From assembly GCA_965662545.1 (NCBI GenBank), contig CBFIHZ010000021.1, positions 1-64,000 of the forward strand: a stretch of 64,000 nt of DNA, in the 5' to 3' direction. The notes under the pieces were generated by a model that saw only the letters and a list, made by a program, of their open reading frames with translations, did not search any database and had not been told where the DNA came from. A program made the translations under genes and the position numbers. This stretch comes from CPC320 sp002684375. Lineage in GTDB: Bacteria; Pseudomonadota; Alphaproteobacteria; Rhodobacterales; Rhodobacteraceae. Below, piece after piece: positions 1 to 7,695 of this stretch (position 1 is its first letter; the number at the start of each line of letters is the position of its first letter).

Positions 1-57
1 GCCACCCATATTCGCGTGGGCTCGGCGATTTTTGGCGACCGCACGCCGCCGCAATAG
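1..57 (+). CDS. yggS: C-terminal end of YggS/PLPBP-family PLP-binding protein (cut by window start)
   Basis: Frame 1 is open for 18 codons from the first base and ends at TAG (55-57). The peptide ATHIRVGSAIFGDR resembles the conserved C-terminus of the YggS/PLPBP family, where a segment close to T-x-(V/I)-R-(I/V)-G-(T/S)-A-I-F-G closes the PLP-binding barrel. The family handles pyridoxal 5'-phosphate homeostasis in the cytosol. The gene converges on the L,D-transpeptidase gene, with 16 bases between the two stops. Only 18 residues are visible, so the call rests on this tail alone. Confidence 0.6.
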   Translation, partial: ATHIRVGSAIFGDRTPPQ

Positions 58-73
58 CCATTGTCAACTGTTG

Positions 74-568
74 TCAGCCGATGATCAGCCGGCAGCCGGG
101 GCAGAGCGTGCGGGCAATCTGGTGCAGATCTTGACGGCGCAGCCCGATACAGCCCTCGGTCGGCGCACCGGGGCGGCGCCATTGATGGATGAAAATTGCC
201 GAGCCGCGTCCCTTGACCGCATAGGGCCAGTTCCATCCGGTCAGCAAGATCAAATCATACAGCGGATCGGCGCGGCGCAACCTTTCGTGGCTATGATCGT
301 AAGGTGCCCGCACCATCAGGTTATAGTCTTCATGGCGGGGGTCGTCAGACCACAGATCACCGGGCCGGATCGGGCATGCCCAATCGGTGGGACGGGCGAT
401 CCGGTCGGGGCGGTAAAGCAGGCCGGTAATCGCGTGTACCCCGCGTGGGGTGGCACCATCGCCCTCGGATTTGCGGTCGCTCAGACCGGCGCGGCCAATG
501 CTGCAGGGATACAGACGATTTTGAAACCGCAGCCCGAGGCGGGTCAGCACCAGATCGTTCGGGGTCAC
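74..568 (-). CDS. L,D-transpeptidase (YkuD) family protein
   Basis: This 164-residue protein carries the YkuD catalytic signature near its end: His128 followed by the segment PTEGCIGL with nucleophile Cys140. The short His-to-Cys spacing and the PTEGC form are those of the compact COG3786-type family rather than the long L,D-transpeptidases with LysM domains. Family members form 3-3 peptidoglycan cross-links or anchor proteins to murein in the periplasm. I see no signal peptide in the predicted N-terminus, so export is not shown. Its start overlaps the ribA stop by four bases (ATGA type), suggesting co-transcription and translational coupling with ribA. Exact substrate is unknown. Confidence 0.8.
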   Translation of the reverse strand: MTPNDLVLTRLGLRFQNRLYPCSIGRAGLSDRKSEGDGATPRGVHAITGLLYRPDRIARPTDWACPIRPGDLWSDDPRHEDYNLMVRAPYDHSHERLRRADPLYDLILLTGWNWPYAVKGRGSAIFIHQWRRPGAPTEGCIGLRRQDLHQIARTLCPGCRLIIG

Positions 569-1653
569 AGCAGATGTCCGGATTTCTGCGCCTTGGTCGC
601 CAGATAGGCTTGATTATGCGGGTTTTCACCAACCTTCAGTGGCACCCGTTCAGAGACGGTGAGACCGCAGGCGGTCATCATCTCAAGCTTTTTGGGGTTG
701 TTGGTTAACAGCCGGACCTGATCGAACCCCATCGATTTCAAAATTTCCGACCCGATACGAAAATCCCGCTCGTCGTCTTCAAAGCCCAAACGGTGGTTCG
801 CTTCAACGGTGTCAAAGCCTTGATCTTGCAGCGAGTAGGCGCGCATTTTATTGGCCAGCCCGATGCCGCGCCCCTCTTGATTGAGATACAGTAACACCCC
901 CGCGCCCTCGGCCCCCATCTGCGCCAAAGCAGCGCGCAGTTGCGGGCCACAATCACATTTTAAGCTGCCCAAAAGATCACCGGTGAAACAGGCGGAATGC
1001 AGCCTCGCCAAGACCGGCTTGTCCCGCCGGGGTTTGCCAATTTCGATGGCATAATGCTCTTCACCACCGTCTTCGGGGCGAAACACATGCAGCCGTCCAA
1101 CATCTGATACAGTTGTTGGCAGGGCGGCGTGGATCACCGGATGCAGCGGGCTGAGCGCGGCAAGATGGGTTTGGGTTGCCGCCAAATCCAGCAATGTCAG
1201 GGCGTTGGTTGTGGCAAACTCTGCCGCCCCGCTAACTGGCACCACCAGTGCGGCGGGCAATAACCGCGCCGACTTGATCAGTTTGATCGCTGCGCGATGA
1301 GCGGTTGCATCGCCATTTCGCTGACACTGAAGCGGGCCTTTCATGGGCGCCCGCAGATCGTCCGCAGGATTTGCGATGGCGGTGATCCATGCTGTATCTA
1401 CGGTTTTTGGTAAGGCGATACGCGCAATATCACCATCATAGGCAGGGGCTTTCAACGTATTGGCCCGTTGTGCGGTGATCACCAGTACCGCCTCTGTGCC
1501 CAGGGCTTTTATCTGTGTCAGACGCTGCGGGGTCAGCGTTTCTACCGAAAACATGACAACAGGGCTGGCACCGTCCAAAACAACCGGCACACCCATGCGC
1601 AAATCTGCCCGTGCCCGCGCAAGCATTTCGATCATATCTGGGGCAAAACTCAT
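565..1653 (-). CDS. ribA: GTP cyclohydrolase II with N-terminal extension
   Basis: The enzyme opens GTP to 2,5-diamino-6-ribosylamino-pyrimidinone phosphate, the first step of riboflavin synthesis. The C-terminal half has the zinc site CFTGDLLGSLKCDCG (Cys222, Cys233 and Cys235, counted from the chosen start) and the downstream NQEGRGIGL loop. The protein is about 362 residues, while stand-alone RibA proteins are near 200. The first 170 or so residues look like a degenerate RibB-type domain: I do not find the acidic RibB active-site motifs. A TTG codon at 1668 would add five residues; ATG at 1653 is preferred because a purine-rich GAGG lies upstream. The gene is coupled to the downstream L,D-transpeptidase by a 4-base overlap. 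Confidence 0.9.
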   Translation of the reverse strand: MSFAPDMIEMLARARADLRMGVPVVLDGASPVVMFSVETLTPQRLTQIKALGTEAVLVITAQRANTLKAPAYDGDIARIALPKTVDTAWITAIANPADDLRAPMKGPLQCQRNGDATAHRAAIKLIKSARLLPAALVVPVSGAAEFATTNALTLLDLAATQTHLAALSPLHPVIHAALPTTVSDVGRLHVFRPEDGGEEHYAIEIGKPRRDKPVLARLHSACFTGDLLGSLKCDCGPQLRAALAQMGAEGAGVLLYLNQEGRGIGLANKMRAYSLQDQGFDTVEANHRLGFEDDERDFRIGSEILKSMGFDQVRLLTNNPKKLEMMTACGLTVSERVPLKVGENPHNQAYLATKAQKSGHLL

Positions 1654-1810
1654 CGTGGCCTCGTCCAAATTTATTTCCGGTTCGTGACGTAGTCTGTTGC
1701 AAAGTGAAACAATTCTGCCTCAGGCTACACGACTGCGTGAAACAGTGTAGCATTTCTTGCACAGCGGCATCTAAAGGTCCATGTCACCAAGACAACCAAA
1801 GGAGTGTTCC

Positions 1811-2497
1811 ATGACCCAGGTGAAAACAATTTTGCTGATTGATGATGACGACGATCTACGCGAGGCGTTGACCGAGCAGTTTGTGATGACCGAAGAGTTT
1901 GCCGTTGTCGAAGCCGGCACTGGCGCGGATGCGCTGCAGCACCTGAAAAATGGGCTTTTTGATCTGTTAATTGTTGATGTTGGCCTGCCGGATACTGACG
2001 GTCGTGAGCTGTGCCGGCTAATGCGCAAGCAGGGTTTGAAAACGCCGGTGATCATGCTGACTGGGCATGCCACCGATGCCGATACAATTCTAGGCCTTGA
2101 TGCTGGTGCCAATGATTATGTCACCAAGCCGTTTAAGTTTCCCGTGCTTTTGGCACGTATCCGGTCGCAGTTACGCCAACACGAGCAATCAGAAGACGCG
2201 GTGTTCAAGCTTGGACCCTATTCTTTTCGTCCGGCACTCAAGCTGCTGGTCTGCGCCGATGATACAAAAATCCGCTTGACTGAGAAGGAAACCAACATCC
2301 TGAAGTTTTTGTATCGGGCCCCTATTCCCGTGGTGCCGCGCGATATGTTGTTACAAGAGGTTTGGGGATATAATGCCGCGGTCACAACCCATACGCTTGA
2401 AACCCATATTTACCGTTTGCGGCAAAAAATTGAGCCTGACCCTGCCAATGTGCAGCTTTTGCTAACCGAAACTGGCGGGTACCGGTTGAATTATTAG
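1811..2497 (+). CDS. OmpR/PhoB-family response regulator
   Basis: This is a 228-residue two-domain regulator. The receiver domain (about 1-120) shows the acidic cluster IDDDDD at residues 10-15, the phosphoacceptor Asp56 in IVDVGLPDTDG, and the Lys of TKPFKFP. The C-terminal half is a winged-helix trans_reg_C domain ending in the typical GYRLNY. An AAAGGAG ribosome site (about 1798-1804) fixes the ATG at 1811; an in-frame ATG 30 bases upstream is not needed. No histidine kinase lies nearby, so the signal is unknown. It diverges from ribA and is followed by a strong inverted repeat. Confidence 0.88.
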   Translation: MTQVKTILLIDDDDDLREALTEQFVMTEEFAVVEAGTGADALQHLKNGLFDLLIVDVGLPDTDGRELCRLMRKQGLKTPVIMLTGHATDADTILGLDAGANDYVTKPFKFPVLLARIRSQLRQHEQSEDAVFKLGPYSFRPALKLLVCADDTKIRLTEKETNILKFLYRAPIPVVPRDMLLQEVWGYNAAVTTHTLETHIYRLRQKIEPDPANVQLLLTETGGYRLNY

Positions 2498-2601
2498 GAC
2501 TTGGACATTTTTTTGCCATTATTGCTCGCCAAGGTTGTCGTCAGTTAGATTTGGACCCCGTCGCATGTCCGGGTTATGACATGTGTCTCCCTGTTGAACT
2601 T

Positions 2602-2635
2602 GACCCGAGGCGCGCCTCGGGTCCTTTTCATTTTG
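2602..2635 (+). terminator. Inverted repeat, probable rho-independent terminator
   Basis: GACCCGAGG and CCTCGGGTC form a perfect 9-bp GC-rich stem around a CGCG loop (2602-2623), followed on the plus strand by CTTTTCATTTT. It lies about 100 bases beyond the response-regulator stop and directly after the soxR stop on the other strand, so it may end both transcripts. The T-rich side favours the plus-strand gene. Confidence 0.6.
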
Positions 2636-3080
2636 TGGTGTGTTCTGACGTCTCAAGAAGAAACATCGCTCCGGTGCCGCGCTGTCCTGCGTGGTCGCCT
2701 TGATTGTACAAAGCGCAGCTTTTTAACGACAGACACCCACAGCCAATGCAGCTGCTCAGCGTATCGCGCAGCTGTTCTAGGCGCTTTATGCGGGTGTTTA
2801 AAACGCTTTCAAAATTCTTCGAAATACGGGCCCAATCGGCTGCTGACGGGGTCCGGTGGTCTGGCAAGCTGGCCAGCAGGTCGCGGATATAGGGCAAACT
2901 GAATCCAAGGTTTTGCGCAATCTTAATGAACGACAAACGGCGAATATCCGAGCGCGCAAACCGGCGTTGCCCAGATGTGGTGCGGTTGGGCTTGATCAGA
3001 CCTTGGCTTTCGTAATGCCGGATCGCAGAGACAGCCAAGCCGGTACGCTGTGCCAAATAGCCGATCGCATATTCTTTCAT
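2628..3080 (-). CDS. soxR: Redox-sensing MerR-family activator SoxR
   Basis: The 150-residue protein has an N-terminal MerR winged helix (YAIGYLAQRTGLAVSAIRHY), a dimerisation helix around 80-110, and a C-terminal [2Fe-2S] binding loop CIGCGCLSLKSC with Cys111, Cys114, Cys116 and Cys122. The C-x2-C-x-C-x5-C spacing is diagnostic of SoxR. The family senses redox-cycling compounds by oxidation of the cluster and distorts promoters with long spacers. A near-canonical SoxR box lies in the short gap to the divergent VOC gene, so that gene is the obvious target and autoregulation is possible. The start at 3080 fits the family N-terminus. Confidence 0.93.
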   Translation of the reverse strand: MKEYAIGYLAQRTGLAVSAIRHYESQGLIKPNRTTSGQRRFARSDIRRLSFIKIAQNLGFSLPYIRDLLASLPDHRTPSAADWARISKNFESVLNTRIKRLEQLRDTLSSCIGCGCLSLKSCALYNQGDHAGQRGTGAMFLLETSEHTTK

Positions 3081-3098
3081 ATAAGTGCCATAATTTGC

Positions 3099-3129
3099 TT
3101 GACCTCAAGTTAACTTTAGCAATTACCGT
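3099..3129 (+). promoter_or_regulatory. SoxR box inside a 19-bp-spacer promoter
   Basis: The sequence CCTCAAGTTAACTTTAGC (3103-3120) differs from the E. coli soxS operator, as I recall it, in two positions. It sits between a -35 element TTGACC (3099-3104) and a weak -10 TACCGT (3124-3129). The spacer is exactly 19 bp, the overlong spacing SoxR activates. Predicted transcription starts about 25 bases before the VOC gene's ATG. The box is also about 20 bases upstream of the soxR start codon on the other strand. Confidence 0.85.
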
Positions 3130-3161
3130 CGTTATATTCAACATATTTAAAGGATATTATT

Positions 3162-3542
3162 ATGTCACAGATACAATTAGAGCATGTAAACATTACTGTC
3201 TCTGATCCTGATAAAACCGCAGCTTGTATGTATGAGATGTTTGACTGGCCAATACGTTGGCAAGGCCCAGCGCTTGGTAGCGGGCGATCGGTGCATGTTG
3301 GCAGTGAGGCCAGTTATGTTGCTCTGTACTGTTCAAACGAGGCCACTGATGCGGCACCTGACAGCTATCACTGTCTGTCAGGATTGAACCATATTGGGGT
3401 GGTGGTTGCCGATCTGGATCTGGTCGAAGCCCAAGTGCGAAAAGCCGGTTTTACTCCGCAATCACATGCAGACTACGCACCTGGACGGCGATTTTATTTC
3501 AAAGATCACGACGAGATCGAATATGAAGTTGTGCAGTATTGA
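3162..3542 (+). CDS. VOC/glyoxalase-family protein, probable SoxR target
   Basis: This 126-residue single-domain protein has the vicinal-oxygen-chelate fold pattern: an opening LEHVNITVSD strand with a candidate metal His, a central HIGVVVADLD repeat start, and the closing YFKDHDEIEYEVV with a candidate Glu ligand. The family covers glyoxalases, dioxygenases and antibiotic-binding proteins; the substrate cannot be told from sequence. Its promoter carries a SoxR box, so it is likely induced by redox-active compounds. A detoxification or binding role is an inference. An AAAGGA site precedes the ATG. Confidence 0.82.
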   Translation: MSQIQLEHVNITVSDPDKTAACMYEMFDWPIRWQGPALGSGRSVHVGSEASYVALYCSNEATDAAPDSYHCLSGLNHIGVVVADLDLVEAQVRKAGFTPQSHADYAPGRRFYFKDHDEIEYEVVQY

Positions 3543-3628
3543 AAAAAATCCACTGCGCGGGATACGCCAGACCTTGCGCTTGTGTGAAAACTAGGATGGA
3601 CTCTGCCCAAATAAAAGGAGCCCGTCCT

Positions 3629-4417
3629 ATGTCATTTACCCTCGCGACATGGAATATCAATTCAGTCCGCCTGCGCGAACCGTTGGTTGTGCAATTCCTA
3701 CAACAAGAGGCCCCCGACATCTTGTGTTTGCAGGAATGTAAAAGCCCGGTCGAGTTGATCCCGACCGAACAGTTCGCTGCGCTTGGGTATCCGTATTTGG
3801 TGGCGCGGGGGCAAAAGGGCTACAATGGGGTTGCGATCCTGTCGAAATTGCCAATTGAAGACGCGGGCGCGCAGGACTTTGCCGGTTTGGGTCATGCTCG
3901 GCATGTGGCCGCGCGTCTGGAAAATGGCGTCACAGTGCATAATTTCTATGTGCCTGCGGGCGGCGATGTGCCCGATCGGGACAAAAACGAAAAATTCGGA
4001 CAGAAATTAGATTACCTGACCGATATGCGCGATTGGTTTCTGGCCGCGCCGCCGAAAAAATCGATTTTGGTCGGGGATCTGAACATTGCGCCGCGCGAAG
4101 ACGATGTCTGGAGCCACAAAAAACTGCTGAAAGTGGTCAGCCATACACCGGTAGAAGTGGCGCAATTGGCCGAGACACAAGCGGCGGGCAACTGGGTTGA
4201 TATCACGCGCCAGGATATTCCCGAGGGTCAGCTTTATTCTTGGTGGTCCTATCGCGCGCGGGATTGGGATGCTGCAGACAAAGGCCGGCGGCTTGACCAT
4301 GTCTGGGCCACGTCCGATATTAGCGCGGCGGCACATTCAAGCCGGATTGTAAGACCGGCGCGGGGCTGGGAAAAACCGAGCGACCACGCGCCTGTTCTGG
4401 CCAGTTTTGATCTGTGA
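3629..4417 (+). CDS. xth: Exodeoxyribonuclease III (AP endonuclease)
   Basis: This 262-residue member of the exonuclease-endonuclease-phosphatase superfamily has the full ExoIII motif set: WNINSVR at the start, LQECK with the metal-binding Glu, YNGVAILS, GDLNIAP with Asp and Asn, RRLDHVW, and the final SDHAPV with the catalytic His. The enzyme cleaves 5' to abasic sites in base-excision repair and trims 3' ends. The reading frame is open 90 bases further upstream, but AAAAGGAG just before 3629 and the family N-terminus MSFTLATWNINS set the start there. It follows the SoxR-controlled VOC gene by 86 bases; read-through from that promoter is possible. Confidence 0.92.
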   Translation: MSFTLATWNINSVRLREPLVVQFLQQEAPDILCLQECKSPVELIPTEQFAALGYPYLVARGQKGYNGVAILSKLPIEDAGAQDFAGLGHARHVAARLENGVTVHNFYVPAGGDVPDRDKNEKFGQKLDYLTDMRDWFLAAPPKKSILVGDLNIAPREDDVWSHKKLLKVVSHTPVEVAQLAETQAAGNWVDITRQDIPEGQLYSWWSYRARDWDAADKGRRLDHVWATSDISAAAHSSRIVRPARGWEKPSDHAPVLASFDL

Positions 4418-4477
4418 TGCTGTACTGCCAAGCGACTTGCGCAGGCGTATTCAAGCCACAGTGCCGCTGTCTGTGTG

Positions 4478-4493
4478 ACCGGTCACCGGTTTT
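4478..4493 (+). terminator. Small stem-loop, possible terminator after xth
   Basis: ACCGG (4478-4482) pairs with CCGGT (4486-4490) around a TCA loop, followed by TTT. It lies 60 bases after the xth stop. The stem is short, so the call is tentative. A 7-bp hairpin GAGCCCT/AGGGCTC follows at 4526-4545 without a T tract. Confidence 0.35.
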
Positions 4494-4598
4494 CCCGCAG
4501 TTGGTTATGTGTCTCAAATTGATCTGAGCCCTTGAAACAGGGCTCCGAATGATCCATCTAGGCCATAATTTATCACCCAACGGATGGACCACCGGAAA

Positions 4599-5525
4599 AT
4601 GATTGAACTGGGCACTGGCACAACGCCTGCGGACAAAGCAGCAAGCGACCTTATCCAAGACGTAACAGAAGCGACCTTTATGCAAGAGGTGATCGAAGCT
4701 TCGAAAACGGTCGCTGTGATCGTAGATTTTTGGGCGCCGTGGTGCGGGCCGTGTAAAACACTGGGTCCACAATTGGAAGCGGCCGTCACCGCTGCCAAAG
4801 GCGCGGTGAAAATGGCCAAGGTTAATGTTGACGAAAATCAGGGTATTGCCAGTCAGTTGCGGATACAATCATTGCCGACGGTCTATGCGTTTTGGCAAGG
4901 CCAACCACTTGACGGCTTTCAAGGTGCTGTGCCGCAATCCGAAATTGATGCTTTTATCGCACGTGTGATCGAGGCCAGTGGTGGTCAGGCTGCCGACAAC
5001 GGACTTGAGGATGCGGTGCAAGCTGCGGAAGAAATGATGACTGACGGTACGTTTGAAGATGCTGCACAGATTTTTGCGGCAATCCTTGAGGAAGATGCCA
5101 ATCACGTAGTGGCTTACGCCGGTCTTGTGCGGTCTCATATCGCTCTTGAGGATTTAGATCAGGCTGAGGCCATCTTAAATGGAGCGCCCAGCGAAATTTC
5201 AGCAGCGCCCGAGCTTGAGGCGGTTTTTGCCCAGCTGGCTTTGGCGCGCCAAGCTGCTGACGCGGGTCCGGTGGCCGAGTTGCAGGCGGCTGTCGACCAG
5301 ACCCCGGACGATTTGCAAGCGCGTTTTGATTTGGCGCAAGCCCTGCATGCAAACGGTGATGCTCAGGCGGCCGTTGATGAATTGCTCGAGCTGTTTCGGC
5401 GGGACCGTGACTGGAATGACGGGGCCGCCAAAGCGCAGCTTTTCACTATTTTTGATGCGTTGAAACCTGAGGATTCCGTCGTGTTAAATGGGCGTCGTCG
5501 ATTGAGTTCGTTAATATTTGCTTAA
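4599..5525 (+). CDS. Thioredoxin-TPR protein, YbbN/CnoX family co-chaperone
   Basis: An N-terminal thioredoxin domain (about 20-125) contains FWAPWCGPCK with both redox cysteines, Cys49 and Cys52. E. coli YbbN has lost this full motif, so the protein here may be redox-competent. The remaining 180 residues are helical TPR-like repeats (for example TFEDAAQIFAAILEEDANH and the LQARFDLAQALHANGD unit). CnoX-type proteins hold unfolded clients and pass them to GroEL or DnaK; that role here follows from domain order. An in-frame ATG at 4584 is possible, but family members usually begin M-(I/L)-E-L, which is the 4599 start. The LON-domain gene follows after about 40 bases. Confidence 0.85.
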   Translation: MIELGTGTTPADKAASDLIQDVTEATFMQEVIEASKTVAVIVDFWAPWCGPCKTLGPQLEAAVTAAKGAVKMAKVNVDENQGIASQLRIQSLPTVYAFWQGQPLDGFQGAVPQSEIDAFIARVIEASGGQAADNGLEDAVQAAEEMMTDGTFEDAAQIFAAILEEDANHVVAYAGLVRSHIALEDLDQAEAILNGAPSEISAAPELEAVFAQLALARQAADAGPVAELQAAVDQTPDDLQARFDLAQALHANGDAQAAVDELLELFRRDRDWNDGAAKAQLFTIFDALKPEDSVVLNGRRRLSSLIFA

Positions 5526-5566
5526 AGCGGATTGCCTGAACCGCTTTTTGGACTAGATTGAGAAAT

Positions 5567-6211
5567 ATGAAATCATCAATCGACCTTCCCGACGCACTGC
5601 CTATATTTCCGTTGCCGAACGCGCTCCTTCTGCCGCGCTCGCGTCTGCCGCTGCATGTGTTTGAGCCGCGCTATCTGGCGATGCTTGATGATGCGCTCAA
5701 AACGCCCGAAAGGTTGATTGGGATGGTCCAGCCAAATGAGGTGCCCGGCCGATCCGGCCACAGGCTACATGCGATCGGTTGTGCTGGTCGGGTAACGCAA
5801 TTTTCAGAAACCGAGGATGGCCGGTACATGGTGACGCTTACCGGAATATCAAGATTTCGGGTTCAAAATGAGATTGAAGGCTTTACGCCTTACCGACGCT
5901 GTGGCGTAACCTGGGATGGGTTTGATCTCGATTTGGGTCAAACTGAACATGATGCGCGGTTCGATAGAAAGAAGTTTATGGCGCTGTTGACACGCTATTT
6001 CGAGGCTCTCGATCTGGCGACAGATTGGGAGACTATGAAAGAAGCGGATGACGAACTTTTGATCAATTCGCTCTCGATGATGCTGGACTTTGCCCCTGAA
6101 GATAAACAGGCCCTGCTTGAGGCACCCTCATTGTCGACGCGACGTGAAACTTTAATTACACTAATAGAATATAGCATGCGCGGCGGTGATAGTGAGGGTT
6201 TGTTACAGTGA
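5567..6211 (+). CDS. LON peptidase substrate-binding domain protein
   Basis: This 214-residue protein is built mainly of the LON N-terminal substrate-binding (PUA-like) domain: it opens LPIFPLPNALLLP, continues with LPLHVFEPRYLAMLDDAL, and lacks any ATPase or Ser-Lys protease domain. Such short LON-domain proteins are common in proteobacteria and their biochemical role is unproven. An upstream in-frame TTG (5558) would add three residues; the ATG at 5567 is chosen. Its stop overlaps the GTG start of the next gene by four bases, so the two are translationally coupled. Confidence 0.85.
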   Translation: MKSSIDLPDALPIFPLPNALLLPRSRLPLHVFEPRYLAMLDDALKTPERLIGMVQPNEVPGRSGHRLHAIGCAGRVTQFSETEDGRYMVTLTGISRFRVQNEIEGFTPYRRCGVTWDGFDLDLGQTEHDARFDRKKFMALLTRYFEALDLATDWETMKEADDELLINSLSMMLDFAPEDKQALLEAPSLSTRRETLITLIEYSMRGGDSEGLLQ

Positions 6212-6387
6212 AGGAACCACAGTTTGATCGACGCATGTTAGAGGCGTTGATTTGTCCGAAAACACACGCGCAGCTTAGCTATGATGCCGAGGCACAGGAA
6301 TTGATCAGCAAGACGGCCAATTTGGCCTTTCCGATCCGCGACGGTATTCCGGTCATGCTGATTGATGAGGCGCGCGCGCTGGAGTAA
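6208..6387 (+). CDS. Trm112-family small protein (UPF0434)
   Basis: A 59-residue product starts at GTG, which overlaps the preceding TGA as GTGA. It contains LEALICPKTHAQLSY and the later FPIRDGIPVMLIDEAR, the two conserved blocks of bacterial Trm112-like proteins. Members are small zinc-ribbon-like proteins; in eukaryotes and archaea Trm112 activates methyltransferases, while bacterial roles are largely unknown. Here only one Cys remains in the first block, as is usual for proteobacterial members. It converges on the ubiquinone hydroxylase gene nine bases away. The gene is below the length many ORF callers accept. Confidence 0.85.
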   Translation: MKEPQFDRRMLEALICPKTHAQLSYDAEAQELISKTANLAFPIRDGIPVMLIDEARALE

Positions 6388-6396
6388 GCTTTGGTG

Positions 6397-7614
6397 CTAT
6401 TCACGCATCAGATCAGGCAAATCTCCCGTCAGCCCTGCCGCCTCGCGCAAGATACCGCGGCGCACTTTGGGCATTGCGTTCAACATACCCATACCCAGAT
6501 CACGTCCCAACCTTAAAATCGGGTTATCGTTTGAAAACAAACGGTTAAATCCGTCTGTCGCCACGGCTAACGCTGTGGCGTCAAAGCGCCTCCACAGCTG
6601 GTACCGGGCCAAAACCGGTTGTGATGCGAAATCTTCACCGCGTTGCTTGGCTTCGGATAGCACTTGTATCAACGCTGCCACATCGCGCAGCCCTGCGTTC
6701 AAACCCTGACCTGCAATCGGATGAACGCCATGCGCCGCATCCCCGATCAACGCCACGTTCGGCGCGATATAGCTTTTGGCAATCATCATCCCCAATGGAT
6801 AACTGAAGCGTCCGCCCGTCAGCGCAATATCGCCAAGGAAATCACCGAATCGAGGTCGCAGAACATCAAGAAAAGCCGCGTCATCAAGCGTTTTAATCAC
6901 TGCAGCGCTATCGGTTTTCTCGCTCCAGACAACTGTGCTGCGGCGCGCTGAGAGAGGCAAAACAGCCATCGGACCAGCTGGCATGAAAAATTGATGCGCC
7001 ACGCCGCCATGTGGTCGGTCATGTTCTACGGCGCAGACCAGTGCGGTTTGGCCGTATTGCCAGCCGGTATAGGTGATACCGGCGCGCGCCGCTGTGCCAC
7101 TTTGGCGCCCATCGGCACCCACCAGCAGGCGCGTGGTGATTTTCTGATTGTTAGCCAGCGAAAGGGTCACGCCTTCGGGGCCAGTGGATTGTCCGGTGAC
7201 CCGGGTTGCAAGACGATACTCTATCAGTGGTGAAGTCTGCATCGCGGCCTGCAGGGCATAGCGCAGGTGGCGGTCTTCGACCATATAGCCCATCGGCCCC
7301 TCTTCGAGCTCGGCGTGGTCAAAATCCATGAAAAACGGTGATGCCCCGACGCCGGCGCGCCCGTCGCTGACGCGGATATTCAACATCGGCTCGGCATCTT
7401 GGGCCACGTTCTCCCAGACACCGACCGCTGCCATTAGCCGTTTCGACGCCAGCGCCAAGGCATAGGCGCGGCCATCAAACTTGGCATTTTTTCGCGGTTT
7501 ATGGGACGTGGCGTCTAGTACGATCACCCGCAATCCGACCTGTGCTGCAGCCAGAGCCAAAGCCGGTCCGTTTAAGCCGCCCCCAACGATGGCGATATCG
7601 CAATCATGTTCCAT
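6397..7614 (-). CDS. ubiH: UbiH/UbiF/VisC-type FAD-dependent hydroxylase
   Basis: The 405-residue flavoprotein begins with the FAD dinucleotide motif IAIVGGGLNGPALALA and has the second family signature IGDAAHGVHPIAGQGLNAGL that contacts the FAD ribityl and ring. A central ADGRQSG segment is also typical. UbiH-group enzymes hydroxylate the aromatic ring of ubiquinone precursors using O2 and NADPH-derived electrons. Which ring position this one modifies is not visible. It is divergent from the amidase gene with an 81-base gap, and stands alone without other ubi genes. Confidence 0.87.
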   Translation of the reverse strand: MEHDCDIAIVGGGLNGPALALAAAQVGLRVIVLDATSHKPRKNAKFDGRAYALALASKRLMAAVGVWENVAQDAEPMLNIRVSDGRAGVGASPFFMDFDHAELEEGPMGYMVEDRHLRYALQAAMQTSPLIEYRLATRVTGQSTGPEGVTLSLANNQKITTRLLVGADGRQSGTAARAGITYTGWQYGQTALVCAVEHDRPHGGVAHQFFMPAGPMAVLPLSARRSTVVWSEKTDSAAVIKTLDDAAFLDVLRPRFGDFLGDIALTGGRFSYPLGMMIAKSYIAPNVALIGDAAHGVHPIAGQGLNAGLRDVAALIQVLSEAKQRGEDFASQPVLARYQLWRRFDATALAVATDGFNRLFSNDNPILRLGRDLGMGMLNAMPKVRRGILREAAGLTGDLPDLMRE

Positions 7615-7695
7615 GGTCTGAATATGGAGACGAATTCGGGATTGTCCATGCGTTGCGCTGACGCTACCGTCTTTTTAATGTAATGGAGGCGGATT

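Noticed and set aside
4475..4486. 12-base palindrome GTGACCGGTCAC as an operator
   Set aside because: It overlaps the small terminator-like stem after xth and is not in a promoter; a hairpin explains it better.
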